From NCBI GenBank assembly GCA_032716605.1, contig CM064480.1, positions 23,833,651-23,897,650 on the forward strand: a stretch of DNA of 64,000 nucleotides, read 5' to 3'. The stretch is from Paralithodes platypus (lineage: Eukaryota; Arthropoda; Malacostraca; Decapoda; Lithodidae). Both the position numbers and the translations under genes were made by a program. This document shows, one piece after another, positions 21,428 to 32,784 of the stretch; the first letter of the stretch is position 1; each line of letters opens with the position of its first letter. A model generated the notes under the pieces. The model was not told the origin of the DNA. It worked only from the letters and a program-made list of their open reading frames with translations, and ran no database searches.

Positions 21428-24400
21428 TGTTATGCCCTGTTTTTCTACAGGATTAACTTGGGTAATGTGAGTTCTAACTGACTGGGTATAGAAGGCTGCA
21501 TGCACAAAACAAGATATGAGGAATAGAGAACACAAAATAAACACACGGTAACAAGACACACGATCACTTTTATTGATGAACACACTTTTATAGTTTCCTT
21601 GAGGATGATTAATATAAAGCATAAGAAGGTATGAATACTCGTACAAGACAAATGATAGAATTGAACAACTAGCATTTAGTGGAGCTGGATGGAGCCACTT
21701 CCCACTCTCCCACTTCCAACGTTCAGGTATTAATCTTCTGATCACTGGCTTTATTCACAAGTTGATATACTGGAGACAATAAATGTTACTTATAGATTCA
21801 TATTCACTATTAGATTTATCACTGGTAGCTCTGATGCACAAGTAGTACCGGTAGTTCACAGACTAGATTAGACACGCGTATTTTAGAGCACGAGAATTCT
21901 AGTAACCTCAGGGGGGTACTGATCTAAGTTTTATATTCTTGTATCAGAAATACATAGAACGCAAATCAGTGGGCGAACATTCAGATATCACTAGGGTTTC
22001 ACTTCTATGTAATAATATCTGGATATATGGGTAATTACGAGAGTTAATATCGCCTGTTAATTAATAAACACTGATACGCTTAGCACTTCCTAATGGAATG
22101 GTTATATGTGAATTATACTGGGGCAAAGATATAGCCACTTCATAGAAATATTAATAAGCGAGTCTCTAAATAGCACTGTAACACTGTAGTGCTGATAGAG
22201 TGAATCTTGGGTCGTATTTGATTGGTCTGGTCCTGGTTATCTTGCGTCCGTGAGGTTGGGGGCTAGCGACTGGTTCCGCGGCCGTCCAGATGGTCCATAT
22301 GTAGAAGTTCACAAGACGGATCTCTTGGCGATCGTTGCTGGCTACACTCTTATATCCCCACTGGTTTATGTGAAGGGTATAAGGTGCACGTAGATTTCCT
22401 TTACGTGGACAGATTCTTCTATCTCAATCTGCCACGGAGTCTGCCGGCTCTGGAACTCAATTCTCAGGAACAAAACAAGGGCAGAGCTAGAGGTCAACTT
22501 AAGGGACCAGCCACTGGTTGGTGTCTATCTTTCAACTGATTTTACTGGGGGCTGGAGCTTGATTTATAGGTGTGGTTTTGGACCCTGTCGGCCATAGGGA
22601 TCTCGAGTTTTGATGGACTTATTTGAGCTCTCAATTGATACGGGAACTAGGTCAGGGGGTGATTACTGTTGTGGCACATGGCTGTATGGAGCCTTCATAC
22701 TGTAATATAACTGAGTCTTAGTAAGAGGTACTATTTTGGCTATACTGGAAGTATTTAGGGGAGAAAGACCGGATCTACTTTGCGAGGAGGTTTGGGACAG
22801 CTGTGCTAGGAGTGTCTCTCTTAAATTGCTCAGTCTTCATTCTAGGGTATAGCTGAGGTGCTAATTTGGTTATCGGAGTATGCAAGGAAGGTTAATGGTT
22901 TATTGTGGGTTAATAGAGGTTAGTAAGGGTGTTAGTCATACATGGTTAGTTCGTTGATAGGAAGAATTCCTGTGCTACCTGGCAATGACCCGGAAGTCAA
23001 AACAGGGGTCAGGTATACCTCCGCAGGGGTAGGGGTCTCCCTCCTCGGGTGGGTGAAAGGGGTAGGTGCGCGTCCCTTCTCTGTGATGGTCGTCGGGGCG
23101 GCTGTGGCTTGGGGCTTGCCATATCACAAGGTTTGTAATAACCCTCTGTTTATGAGACAGATGTGGGTGTTCGTAATACCAAAACCGAAGGTGCCTTGAT
23201 CAGCTGGTTTACTTGGTTAGGTTGTTAATTGCATGGGTGGTTGGATGTGGTGGAGACTGGGTTGCTAACTCTGCCACATTGATCTGGAAGTATGGCAATA
23301 GAAGTTAGTCACTGGTGAGGCAGCTAGCCTCGCACGGACGATCATTTGGTACAGGGTTGTGAATGGGTTGTGAGGGAATAGAGGGCATGCAAAGGGTTAG
23401 TAAAGTTCTAATGGTGTTCCTTCCTACTGGGGGAAGGTAGGCTGGATAGGAGTATATATACAAAAGGTTTGAGAATGTTAGTAACGGAAAAGTTAAGGAT
23501 ATTCAGGGGGTATGCTGGAGAGGCTAGGTCGGAAGGGAGTTGAGGAGCGTGGGGGTTTAACGAGAGGGAGAGGGTTAAGGGGGGTTACGTGGAAGTTTGA
23601 CCCTAAGGTCTTTGGGCGTAGGGGTGGCATTAGACTACAGTTGGTATCGTAGCCTGGGGGTTAATGACAGGGAAGGTACGTTAGCCAAACGCTACCGGGG
23701 GATGAGCAATAGGTGGTGGTATATGAGTCTGGAAATTATAGAATCATGTGGACTGTGGGGAAGATGAGGTTAGCTGTAGGTGTGTGCTTGACTGTGGATA
23801 AAAGTAGAGAAAAACATAGTGTATTATTACTCGTCAATACGATGGGTTATGGACACTATTAGTTGACACGATTTCTTGCTGATCCAGTTGTCCCTGGGAA
23901 CTGCGTTTTCTATGAAATATATACCAAAGAAAGCGGCAGTTCGTAGGGGTAGCTTCGTTATTGTTTCGTGGTAGATATGTGTCGAGACAATGGTAAAAGA
24001 GGGTTGTCTATACAAAATCTAGTTGGGGTAAGAATTAGAGTTACTGCATGGTTGCTAACATCTTCAGTCATTATCTCTGTCTAGGTCTTACAGGAATAAT
24101 GGTTATATATACAATGGTGTACCCGTGGGTATCATCGTGTACTTAATCTAGGGGGGGGGGGGGGGCAGGGGTTCTTACATAAGATTCCCTAGTTTGATGA
24201 ACATAGAGTAGAATTGGGCAATACAGGAACAATAGAATAATATCCTATACCATCTCGTCTGTGCAGGAATATAGTTACTGGATTGCTCGCGGAATCTTCA
24301 GTCGTGAGATCTGGCAAGATAGGGCAGGCGTAATGGGTGCACGATGGTGTACCCGTGGGTATTATAGTTTCTTATCAATTATGACATGGGGGTTAACATA

Positions 24401-24875
24401 TTACTTCTCGGATGGAAGAACATACATAGATTTATGGGGGCGGTTTGTCTTCAGAAACTTAGTCTGGCAAGACAAGGTATTTTAGGGTATGTTGATATTG
24501 CTATCTTAACTTAGGGACAGGGCATGGGTGTATTAAATTAAGGTGTATTCATGTTCATCATCATGTAGGTAGAGTCTGGCGGGTAAGAGGTGTAGGACAC
24601 GAGGGGTAGTGGATACGCGAGGTGGGGGAAGGGTCAGTGGTTAGAAGCGATAGGCAGGTGTGGTTTGGAGCAGCTTAGCCCTGCGGGCTTCGGCCTGTCT
24701 GAACTGGTTGGCTTGGTGCCTTCTCTCCTTTCTTCTCTCACGCTGATCTATGGGGCGTCTGCTCTCACCTGGTCCTTTCGTTCTGTGGGCCTTTCCTTCG
24801 GGTGTTTCTGTTCCCGTTTCTTTGTTGTTCTCGCTCGTGGCTTCCGTGGTGGGCTTCTCGTTCTGGGGCATATTA
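21428..24875 (-). repeat. Solo LTR D of the same gypsy family
   Basis: About 3.45 kb. In coding orientation it starts TAATATGCCCC and ends GGGCATAACA, matching the LTRs of A, B and C but more diverged. No primer site, polypurine tract or internal region adjoins it. The five bases outside each end do not match (CCCTG against ATAAT), so it is either the product of recombination between two different insertions or has lost a flank. It contains a G-run near 24150-24166. Confidence 0.8.
24641..24871 (-). CDS. LTR-encoded ORF3 C-terminal domain, divergent copy (solo LTR D)
   Basis: Open for 76 codons from an ATG four bases inside the LTR edge. It is 20 codons longer than the 56-codon version in other LTRs because of whole-codon insertions (around GESRRPIDQRERRKE), yet starts MPQNEKPTTEATSE and ends RRAKLLQTTPAYRF like the rest. 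That the most diverged LTR keeps the frame is the main evidence for selection on the peptide. Confidence 0.5.
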   Translation of the reverse strand: MPQNEKPTTEATSENNKETGTETPEGKAHRTKGPGESRRPIDQRERRKERRHQANQFRQAEARRAKLLQTTPAYRF

Positions 24876-24984
24876 ATAATAACAATGCCATTGACTTCAC
24901 ACAGGTCAATTAGACTACTTTCATCAACAACAATTTGGTATAGTAATTTAGAGTACAAATGTTTCAATACTGAATACTGTTGAA

Positions 24985-25160
24985 GGGGGGTCACTGGCTT
25001 TTAAAATCTTTCTCTCCTTTTCTCTCTGTCCCTGGCTTGTATCCATTCGGCCCCATTCAGCCAACTGTTTTAAGACGTTTATCCCCATCCAGGTGTCCGG
25101 CTTCGCTGGAGAAATGTTTCTATCGAAAAATGTACAAATTTAGCTTACTGTCAAAAACAA
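24985..25160. mobile_element. Left half of a split foldback element
   Basis: It matches the left half of the intact copy at 17863-18211, from the G-run through GTATCCATTCGGCCCC, GACGTTTATCCCCATCCAGG and GTACAAATTTAGC. It breaks off in the element's centre at TCAAAAACA, where a TA repeat (about 25165-25216) and the Penelope fragment begin. The right half resumes at 37618. Confidence 0.7.
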
Positions 25161-25176
25161 ATATGTATATATATAT

Positions 25177-25220
<44 letters not shown>

Positions 25221-25284
25221 AATAAGATGACGAGAGCAAACATCAACTCCATTTGCATTGTTTATTAATTAAGCTTTGACAATA

Positions 25285-25310
25285 TTTCGAACAACTCTGT
25301 TCATCATCAG
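25285..25310 (-). ncRNA. Hammerhead-like motif in Penelope 3' region (minus copy)
   Basis: In element orientation CTGATGA is followed by a short stem (GAACA / TGTTC) with a GAGT loop and then GAAA. This is the arrangement of a hammerhead ribozyme core, but one extra T lies between CTGATGA and the stem. Penelope-like elements are known to carry hammerheads. Self-cleavage here is unproven and the extra base argues against it. Confidence 0.3.
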
Positions 25311-25641
25311 GTGAAACACCAACGATCCTAGAAAACAAACATGATATCTGTTAAAACTTTGTATTTAATATATGGATCTATTTAAACAAGTTTAATGTGA
25401 CAATTCTACATAATACTTTACTTAAAACTGCTAGACTATAAGTTAATAATTGAAAACAATAACAAGATTTACAAGAATATTACATAATCCTAACCAAACC
25501 TGAACATGTAATACAAAATATAAAATAACATGCAACAAACCATTTCGACCTGCACCTTACGACTATTCTGGGAGAACTAACTAGATTAACTGACTATAGA
25601 CATTATATATAGCAAGGGATCCTAAAGCCCCAAGCTATCAA

Positions 25642-25953
25642 CTACCTGACCACTGAGTTTAGGTTCGGTTTGAGTTTGTCTATGAAATATTTCTCCCCAA
25701 TGAAAGTATCGTTCTTGTTTCTGAATTTAGCCAATATCTTAAAATCTTTTTCATTAAATCTGTGGTCCAATTCGAAAGAGTGATTCCTTACTGCTGAAAA
25801 AGGCATTTTCGTTAAATATTGACCTGTTCGGATACTTTTTCCCAAATGCTCCAATATTCTAGCGCGGAATGAACGAGACGAACATCCCACATACCCAGCA
25901 AGGCAGCTGGGACAGTTAAATTCATAAACAATATTCCAAAGTCTTAAATTCAA
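25642..25953 (-). pseudogene. GIY-YIG endonuclease of Penelope-like element (minus copy)
   Basis: About 103 codons without an ATG (opens at TTG). The domain includes VYEFNCPSC, AGYVGCSSRSFRARILEH and an ESL-like region ending DKLKPNLNSVVR before the stop. This is the C-terminal nuclease of classical Penelope-like elements, which nicks target DNA for primed reverse transcription. Upstream, RT sequence ending TLINRAYSICS is in another frame and the region between the two domains is missing. This unbroken copy shows the target site that is interrupted in the plus copy by element C. Confidence 0.85.
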
Positions 25954-26112
25954 TATGTAAAAACATGTAGGTGGAACATATGCTATAAGCTCGGTTAATT
26001 AGAGTCTTGATTGAATTTATTTTATAAATTACGGGTGTAAAACTGAACCAATTAAGTCCACGGGTTCTGGATTAACAACTAGTGTATTTCGAAAATTTAC
26101 GTTCACAAACCT

Positions 26113-26471
26113 TGGACTTAATTGGTTCAGTTTTACACCCGTAATTTATAAAATAAATTCAATCAAGACTCTAATTAACCGAGCTTATAGCATATGTTCC
26201 ACCTACATGTTTTTACATATTGAATTTAAGACTTTGGAATATTGTTTATGAATTTAACTGTCCCAGCTGCCTTGCTGGGTATGTGGGATGTTCGTCTCGT
26301 TCATTCCGCGCTAGAATATTGGAGCATTTGGGGAAAAGTATCCGAACAGGTCAATATTTAACGAAAATGCCTTTTTCAGCAGTAAGGAATCACTCTTTCG
26401 AATTGGACCACAGATTTAATGAAAAAGATTTTAAGATATTGGCTAAATTCAGAAACAAGAACGATACTTTC
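26113..26471 (+). pseudogene. Penelope-like RT end plus GIY-YIG N-terminal part (plus copy)
   Basis: Bases 26114-26251 encode the end of a Penelope RT (SFTPVIYK, TLINRAYSICSTYMF). From about 26220 another frame encodes the GIY-YIG domain (VYEFNCPSC, GYVGCSSRSF). It stops at 26471 where element C begins; the remainder resumes at 36648. The minus copy carries the same RT-endonuclease junction, so the defect predates the inverted arrangement or was copied with it. Confidence 0.8.
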
Positions 26472-26475
26472 TAAA

Positions 26476-26646
26476 ATGCCCCAGAACGAGAAGCCCACCA
26501 CAGAAGCCACGAACGAACACCACACAGAAACACCCAAAGGAAGGGTCCACAGAACGAAAGGACCAGCTGACCGAGCCAGCCATTTCAGACAGGCCCAAGC
26601 CCGCAGGGCTAAGCAGCTCCAGGCCACACCCATTTACCTTTTCTAA
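26476..26646 (+). CDS. LTR-encoded ORF3 C-terminal domain (C left LTR)
   Basis: 56 codons from an ATG four bases inside the LTR. It starts MPQNEKPTTEATNEHHTE and ends QLQATPIYLF, matching ORF3 of A and B. It is polar and basic with no predicted membrane segment. Being in the 5' LTR, this copy would lie in U3 and may not be transcribed. Confidence 0.5.
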   Translation: MPQNEKPTTEATNEHHTETPKGRVHRTKGPADRASHFRQAQARRAKQLQATPIYLF

Positions 26647-29387
26647 ACTGACCATTTTCCACACCTCACGTACACTAACCCCCTCGTGTCCTACACTCCT
26701 AACTACAAAGATGATGAACAGGAATATACATTCATATTAAAAACACCCATGCCCTGTCCCGACGTTGAGCCAATGCCAACACATCAGACAGCCATAATTA
26801 TATCTATGTATGTTCTTACATCCGAGAGGTAGATGTTATATATCTTAGAAGTTAAAACACCCACGCCTGTCCCTAGACCTTGTATATCATTTCCCATGAC
26901 TAGTATAGATATATGTAACCCGTGCTCGCCCCCTTGCATTGTTCCTCTAGTAACTAAGTGTCTCTAATATTAACTGCCACCAGTATTGATACGACATAGC
27001 GGCACTGTCCTTGTGTCGTATTGTGCCAAGTACAGATCGACCAGGTTTCATCACCTTATTAGGATGACGACTATAATGTCATCGTTCATTGATGTATGCA
27101 ATCCTTAGTTTAAGTATTAATATTAACATTCCCTAACATCTTGTCTTGCCAGACTAAGCTTCTGAAGACCCATCGCCCCATAAATCTATGTATTCAATCC
27201 TTGGGTTAAGTATTTTTATCCGCCATTGTGTTCACCTTTTTCCATTTACTTTTCCACCATTGTCATACGTCTTCCCCTTGCCTCCTTCGTATCCACAGTC
27301 CACACTACGCCAATTTACTTCGTGTCATACACCTCTTACCCCAACCAGAGATTGTATAAGATAACCTGGTTACCAGTATCTGTCATAAGCACCCCGAAAC
27401 AATAACTAAGTACCCCTACGAACTGCCGCTGTTGTTGGTATGTTTATATTTCATAGAAAACGCAGTTCCCAGGGCCAACTAATAGTATCCATAACTCCTC
27501 GGACTGATCACATAACTATCTTTTCCAGACTCATATACCACCCCATAGTTGCATTCCCCGGTAGCATTTGGCTAACGTATTCTACTGCCTTTTCAAACTT
27601 CCATATCAACTGCAGCCTAATGCCACCCCCACGCCCAGAGACCTTAGGGTCAAATTCCCCTATAGCCCCCTGCACTCCCCCCCTCTCATTATAAGACCCC
27701 GCACTTCTCTACTCTTGTCCGACCTAGCCTCTCTCTCATACCTCTTGAAGATCCTTGAATTGTCCGTTGCTAATGCTCTCCAACCTTTTATATATATATA
27801 CTCCTATCCAGCCTACCTTCACTTAGTAGGCCAGAACAACATTAGAACTTTACTAGCCCCTTGCATGCCATCTATTCTCTTACAACCCATTCACAACTCT
27901 GCACCCAAAGGTCGTCGGTGCGAGGCTAGCCGCCTCTCCAGTAACTAACTTCTATTGCCATACTTCCAGATAAATGTGGCAGAGTTAGCAACCCAGTCTC
28001 CACCACATCCAGCAAACCCTACAATTAACAACCAGCCGAGTAAAACCAGCTAGCCAAGGCACCTTCGGTTTTGGTATTAAGGACACCTACATCTGTCTCA
28101 TACACAGAGGGTTATTACGAACACTGGTGATATGGCAAGCCCCTAGCCACAGCCGCCGGACGACTATCACAGAGAGAGGGCGCCCAGCTCCCCCTTTTTG
28201 CCCACCCGAGGAGGGAGACCCCCACCCCCGCGGAGGTATACCTGGCCCCTGTTTTGACTTCCGAGTCATTGCCAGGTAGCACAGGAATTCTTCCTATCAA
28301 TGAACTAACCATGCATGACTAACACCTTTACTAACCTCTATTAACTCACAATAAACCATTTACCTTTCTTGCATGCTCTGATCACTAAATTAGCACCTCA
28401 GCTATACCATAGAATGAAGATTGAACAATCTAAGAGAGATGCTCCTATCACAGCTGTCCCCATCCTCCTCGCAAAGTAGATCCAGTCTCTCTCCCCTAAA
28501 TACTTCCAGTATAGCCAAAATAGTACCTCTTACTAAGGCTCAGTTATATGAAAATATAAAGGCTTTCCTATAGCCATGTGCCACAACAGTAAATACCATC
28601 TTACCTAGTCTCCATATCTATTGAGAGCTCAAATAAGTCCATAAGACTCGAGATCCCTACTGTCTACAGGGTCCAGAACCGAGCCTATAAATCTAGCTCC
28701 CGCCCCCAGTCAAATCAGTTGAAAGCTAGACACCAACCAGGGGTCACTACCCTGCAGTTAACTTCTAGCTCTGCCCTTGTGTTGTTCCGGAGTGAGATTC
28801 CAGAGCCGGCAGACTCCGTGGCAGATTTGGATAGAAGGACCTGCCCACGTATTTGAGAACTTCACACATATGGGCCCCCTGGACGGCCGCGGAACCAGTC
28901 GTTAGCCCCCAACATCATGGACGCAAGATAACCAGGACCAGACCCCTCAGATGCTACCCAAGATTCCCTTTAGCAGTACTACATATTACTGTGCTGTTTA
29001 AAGATTCACTAATTAATATTTCTACGAAGTGGCTATCTCTTTGCCCCAGTATAATTCATATAACCATTCAATTAGGAAGTGCTAAGCGTATCAGTGTTCA
29101 TTATTTAACAGGCGATACTAACTCTCGTAATCAACCATATACCCAGATATTATTACCTAGAAGGAAACCCTAGTGATATCTGAATGTTCGCCCACTGATT
29201 TGCGTTCTATGTATTTCTGAGACAAGAATATAAAACTTAGATCAGTACCCCCTGAGGTTACTAGAATTCCCGTGCTCTAAAATACGCGTGTCTAATCTAG
29301 TCTGTGAACTACGACTTGTGCACCAGAGCTACCAGTAAGAAATCTAACAGTGAATATGATTCTATAAGTAACATTGATGGTCTTAGG

Positions 29388-29542
29388 TATATAAACCTGT
29401 TAAATCAAAGCCAGTGATCAGAAGATTAATACCTGATTGTTGGAAGTGGGAGACTAGGCTCCATCCAGATCCACTTATGCTAGTGTTGTTCGATTCTATT
29501 ATATTGTCTTACACAAGTATTCTGCAGTGGTATATCAATAAA
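29388..29542 (+). promoter_or_regulatory. Probable TATA box and poly(A) signal in 5' LTR of C
   Basis: TATATAAA at 29388-29395 is followed by AATAAA at 29537-29542 and then GT/T-rich sequence. This would place transcription start about 30 bases after the TATA box and leave a short R/U5, with a U3 near 2.9 kb. The right LTR has the same TATATAAA at 36353-36360. Confidence 0.5.
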
Positions 29543-29683
29543 CGTGATCGTGTAACTTGCTACCATGTGTTTCTTTGTGTTCTCTATTCCTCATATCTTG
29601 TATTGTGCATGCAGCCTTATATACCCAGTCAATTAGAACTCACATTACCCAAGTTAAACCTGTAGAAAAACAGGGCATAACAT

Positions 29684-29698
29684 TGGCGGCAGCGGTGG
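29684..29698 (+). promoter_or_regulatory. Primer-binding site of element C
   Basis: TGGCGGCAGCGGTGG begins one base after the LTR and is identical to the A and B sites. The likely primer is tRNA-Leu, from memory of its 3' end. Confidence 0.8.
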
Positions 29699-29752
29699 TT
29701 CTTGATTCGGATAAAAGGTTGCATTACACTGCAAGTTTGGAACAGTAGAAGC

Positions 29753-31459
29753 ATGGCAACATCGCGAAATTTTCAGCCACTCGCACACATTCCCAAGTAT
29801 GATGTAAACACGTATGATATCACCAGTTACTTAGACATAATAAAGCCAGTGTACGATGTGGTACTTCATAATGACCGCGAAAAAATCGCCATTGCAATTA
29901 CGCATATTATACAGTTGAGAGAAGCCGTTTCCCAACTTGTTGATCAGCCTACCTTTAAAGAATTTATTCGCCAAACTGTGACACAGTGTACGCCAGAGTT
30001 TACCTGGAACCAGTTTCGATCCTTCGTGATCCGGACCTTAGATCCACTTTTGGGTTCCCCCGTCGCCCCCAAAATAATAAAAGTCGACGAGATCAAGTAT
30101 GAAGGGGATATAAATGTGACCCTCATACAACTCTACAGATACGTGAGGACCACGTATAGCTATGAAGATTACGACCAACAAAATGAACTCTTATTCACCG
30201 CATTGTTAAACATCCTCCCACCCCACATCACCGCCCATCTCGACCCGTATGGCTTATTCGAAGAACATATGCTCTCCATCAGAGAAGAATGCCTACGCAG
30301 TTCGATGAATCCCCTATCCAACCCTTCAGCCCCTATCCAAGACTCCGTGCACCCTTCCAAAATGACTTCCGGTGAAAGTCCAACCCCAGTGCACTCTTCC
30401 TTGCCTCTATCCTCTCTGACCATCCCTAAATTTTCCCCTGCCCAGCCATCCACCAACGATCATCTTCCATCAATTGTGTTACCCCATAAACCCCATCCTT
30501 TTTCTATGCATGTCAAACAAACCCACCAACCCCAGATAACCGCTAACCAGACCGTGACTGCCACCAAGAAGATTCCCAAAATTCGTCCTGTTAACAACCC
30601 CAAATCAATACATCAGTCCTCTACCAATAACCCCTGTTCTACACCTAACTCTTCCCCCACCAACCCTCCGCAGCCCCCCCAACAAGCCCCGTATTCTAGC
30701 TATGCCTACCTATGTAGGCCTACCACAACATATTTTCCCCATGACCCCAGAAAACAAACCCACCAACCCCAGATAACCTCTAACCAGACCGTGACTGCCA
30801 CCAAGAAGATTCCCAAAATTCGTCCTGTTAACAACCCCAAGTCAATACATCAGTCCTCTACCAATAACCCCTGTTCGACACCTAACTCTTCCGCCACCAA
30901 CCATCCGCAGCCCCCCCAACAAGCCCCGTATTCTAGCTATGCCTACCTATGTAGGCCTACCACAACATATTTTCCCCATGACCCCAGAAATGTTCAGCTA
31001 TCCCCCCACCAACAAAATTTCCCTTGTGACAGTTTTCCGTCGGTAGCTTGTGACAGTTTTCAGTCAGTAGCTCCCTTCCACCCCCACACAATTCACACTC
31101 CTAGAAAACTTCGAAACCCCACACTTGACTCGCCCTCTCATGTCAAACAAACTCACCAGTCCCAGATAACCTCTAACCAGACCAAGACTGCCACCAAGAA
31201 AATTCCCCAAACTCGTCCTGTTAACAACCCCAAATCAGTACATCACTCCTCCCTCAATAACCCATGTCCTATGCCTAACTCTGCCCCCACTAATCCTCCC
31301 CAGTCCCACATAACCTTTAACCAGACCGAGACTGACACCAAGAAAATTCCCCAAATTCGTCCTGTTAACAACCCCAAATCAATACATCAGTCCTCTACCA
31401 ATGACCCCTGTTCTACACCTAACTCTTCCCCCACCAACCCGCCGCAGTCCCCCCAATAA
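29753..31459 (+). CDS. Gag-like protein fused to repeated proline-rich linker (element C)
   Basis: Starts at the ATG at 29753 (MATSRNFQPLAHIPKYD), the positional equivalent of the A and B gag start; the frame is open upstream but only to a TTG. About the first 200 residues resemble A/B Gag at low identity (shared patterns DIxKPVxD, KIAxxxTH, LxNILP). The rest is Pro/Thr/Asn/Gln/Ser-rich. It contains a unit of about 80 residues (KQTHQPQIT..., NPKSIHQSSTNNPCSTPN) repeated nearly exactly at 30509-30752 and 30754-30990, with weaker copies to 31459. The repeated phrases match the protease-RT linker of A and B, so the protease has been lost between them. The stop at 31457-31459 is TAA where B has CAA. 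Probably a structural protein able to package element RNA; that function is inferred. Confidence 0.7.
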   Translation: MATSRNFQPLAHIPKYDVNTYDITSYLDIIKPVYDVVLHNDREKIAIAITHIIQLREAVSQLVDQPTFKEFIRQTVTQCTPEFTWNQFRSFVIRTLDPLLGSPVAPKIIKVDEIKYEGDINVTLIQLYRYVRTTYSYEDYDQQNELLFTALLNILPPHITAHLDPYGLFEEHMLSIREECLRSSMNPLSNPSAPIQDSVHPSKMTSGESPTPVHSSLPLSSLTIPKFSPAQPSTNDHLPSIVLPHKPHPFSMHVKQTHQPQITANQTVTATKKIPKIRPVNNPKSIHQSSTNNPCSTPNSSPTNPPQPPQQAPYSSYAYLCRPTTTYFPHDPRKQTHQPQITSNQTVTATKKIPKIRPVNNPKSIHQSSTNNPCSTPNSSATNHPQPPQQAPYSSYAYLCRPTTTYFPHDPRNVQLSPHQQNFPCDSFPSVACDSFQSVAPFHPHTIHTPRKLRNPTLDSPSHVKQTHQSQITSNQTKTATKKIPQTRPVNNPKSVHHSSLNNPCPMPNSAPTNPPQSHITFNQTETDTKKIPQIRPVNNPKSIHQSSTNDPCSTPNSSPTNPPQSPQ

Positions 31460-32580
31460 ATCCCGTTTCCTAACTCGCTCACCTCTCACCACCCTGACCC
31501 TCCCACACGCGCCGTTAATCCTCCCCTCACGCGTGACGACCTAGGGACCCAACCATGTTCCCCCCCTTCCCCCAGAAATGCTCAGCTATTTCCCCACCAA
31601 CAAAATTTCCCTTGTGACAGTTTTCCGTCAGTAGCTCCCTTCCACCCCCCCACAATTCACACCCATAATGAACTTCAAAACCCCACACTTGACTCACCCC
31701 CTCATGACAGACAAACCCACCAACCCCAGATAACCTCTAAACAAACCGTCACTGCCACCGACACACCCCACCACTCTGATCCTCCCACACGCGCCGTTAA
31801 TCCCCCCTTCACGCGTGACCCCCACCAAAGTGATTTCCCCCCCCCCTCATGCATACCGAACACCTGCTCACAAGTCGGTCCCCCACCATCATGAGCCCAG
31901 CTAAACTTTCAACCTCCACCAATTCCCACCCTGCCAGCCTAACCTCTCACGACCACATTCCGAACGAACAATCACCCCCGTACATAACCCCTACCTCCTT
32001 TTTCCCCCCTATCTTACCCCCCTCTTCACCCTTACCCCCCCCCCCCCCAAATTCCACCCCCAAAGATCCCGCTCGACAAAATACCACTCCCATCCCAATC
32101 CAACCACAAAACTTTTTCCACCTTGGCTAAACCCCAAAATACTCTCTCTCTCGCCCCAAACAACATAATCAACCTCTCAACTTCAACCACTCCTCGAAAT
32201 CCCATCCATGTCTCTCCCGAAAATAAAATCAGTCCAAATTCAACCCCTCTCAAACCACAACCCTGCCTACCCAGACCCCCCCCCCCCCCAACCATCTCCC
32301 TATCAAATCCCCACACCCCAAACCTCCAAACCACCCGATCATAGTAAACTCTCAACCTTCAGCCTTACACACCCTTCCCCAAACACCACTCACAACCACA
32401 ACTCTCTACACAATTCAACCCCTCCCCAGCACCAACCTCTTCCGCAACAACAACCCCGACTCGACCTGCCCTTTTCATCTTTAAAACCCCCCTATCACTA
32501 CACCCGACCGAAACCACTTAGACCCCCCCTCCAAAACTGGCCCCGGGCCAGCTCGCCCCCAGACCCACATTCCTAACGAC
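31460..32580 (+). pseudogene. Continuation of proline-rich linker after stop, then degenerate tail
   Basis: Beyond the TAA the same frame continues with linker-like sequence (IPFPNSLTSHH, DSPPHDRQTHQPQITSKQT, VNPPFTRDPHQSD) to about 31893. A neighbouring frame carries HLLTSRSPTIMSPA, matching the point in B just before the RT-proximal block. After about 31905 similarity to A/B stops. The rest is C-rich, proline-coding sequence with no recognised domain. This marks where pol was lost or replaced. Confidence 0.65.
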
Positions 32581-32784
32581 AAGAACTAACGGTATATCCA
32601 CCCCGCCCTTCCAAAGTGAAAGTGAAACCCCAAGGTCAAAGCCACAACCACCACCCCCTATTACCAGACCGTCACCCAGACTAACGGCGACCCTAAATAA
32701 CCCCCCCTGACGATGATGAGGATATTATTGTACTAACAAATTTTTGATTGTTTTCAATTCCTAAGCGATTGGGCATGATTCTAT

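Larger units (their letters stand above)
25217..26060 (-). mobile_element. Penelope-like element fragment, minus-strand copy
   Basis: The 3' part of a Penelope-like retroelement: the end of the RT frame, a GIY-YIG endonuclease and a 3' region, ending beside a TA microsatellite. It is the mirror image of the plus-strand copy starting at 26113, with a 52-bp spacer (26061-26112). Both copies share the same RT-to-endonuclease junction defect. Confidence 0.8.
26472..29682 (+). repeat. Left (5') LTR of element C
   Basis: 3,211 bp, starting TAAAATGCCC and ending GGGCATAACA. It is closely related to the B and A LTRs in reverse orientation. It contains an early 56-codon frame at 26476-26646, a TATATATATA run near 27785-27800, and promoter-like signals near its 3' end. 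Confidence 0.92.

Noticed and set aside
29702..29752. Upstream extension of the element C Gag frame
   Set aside because: It opens at TTG within the region after the primer site; the ATG at 29753 matches the gag starts of A and B.
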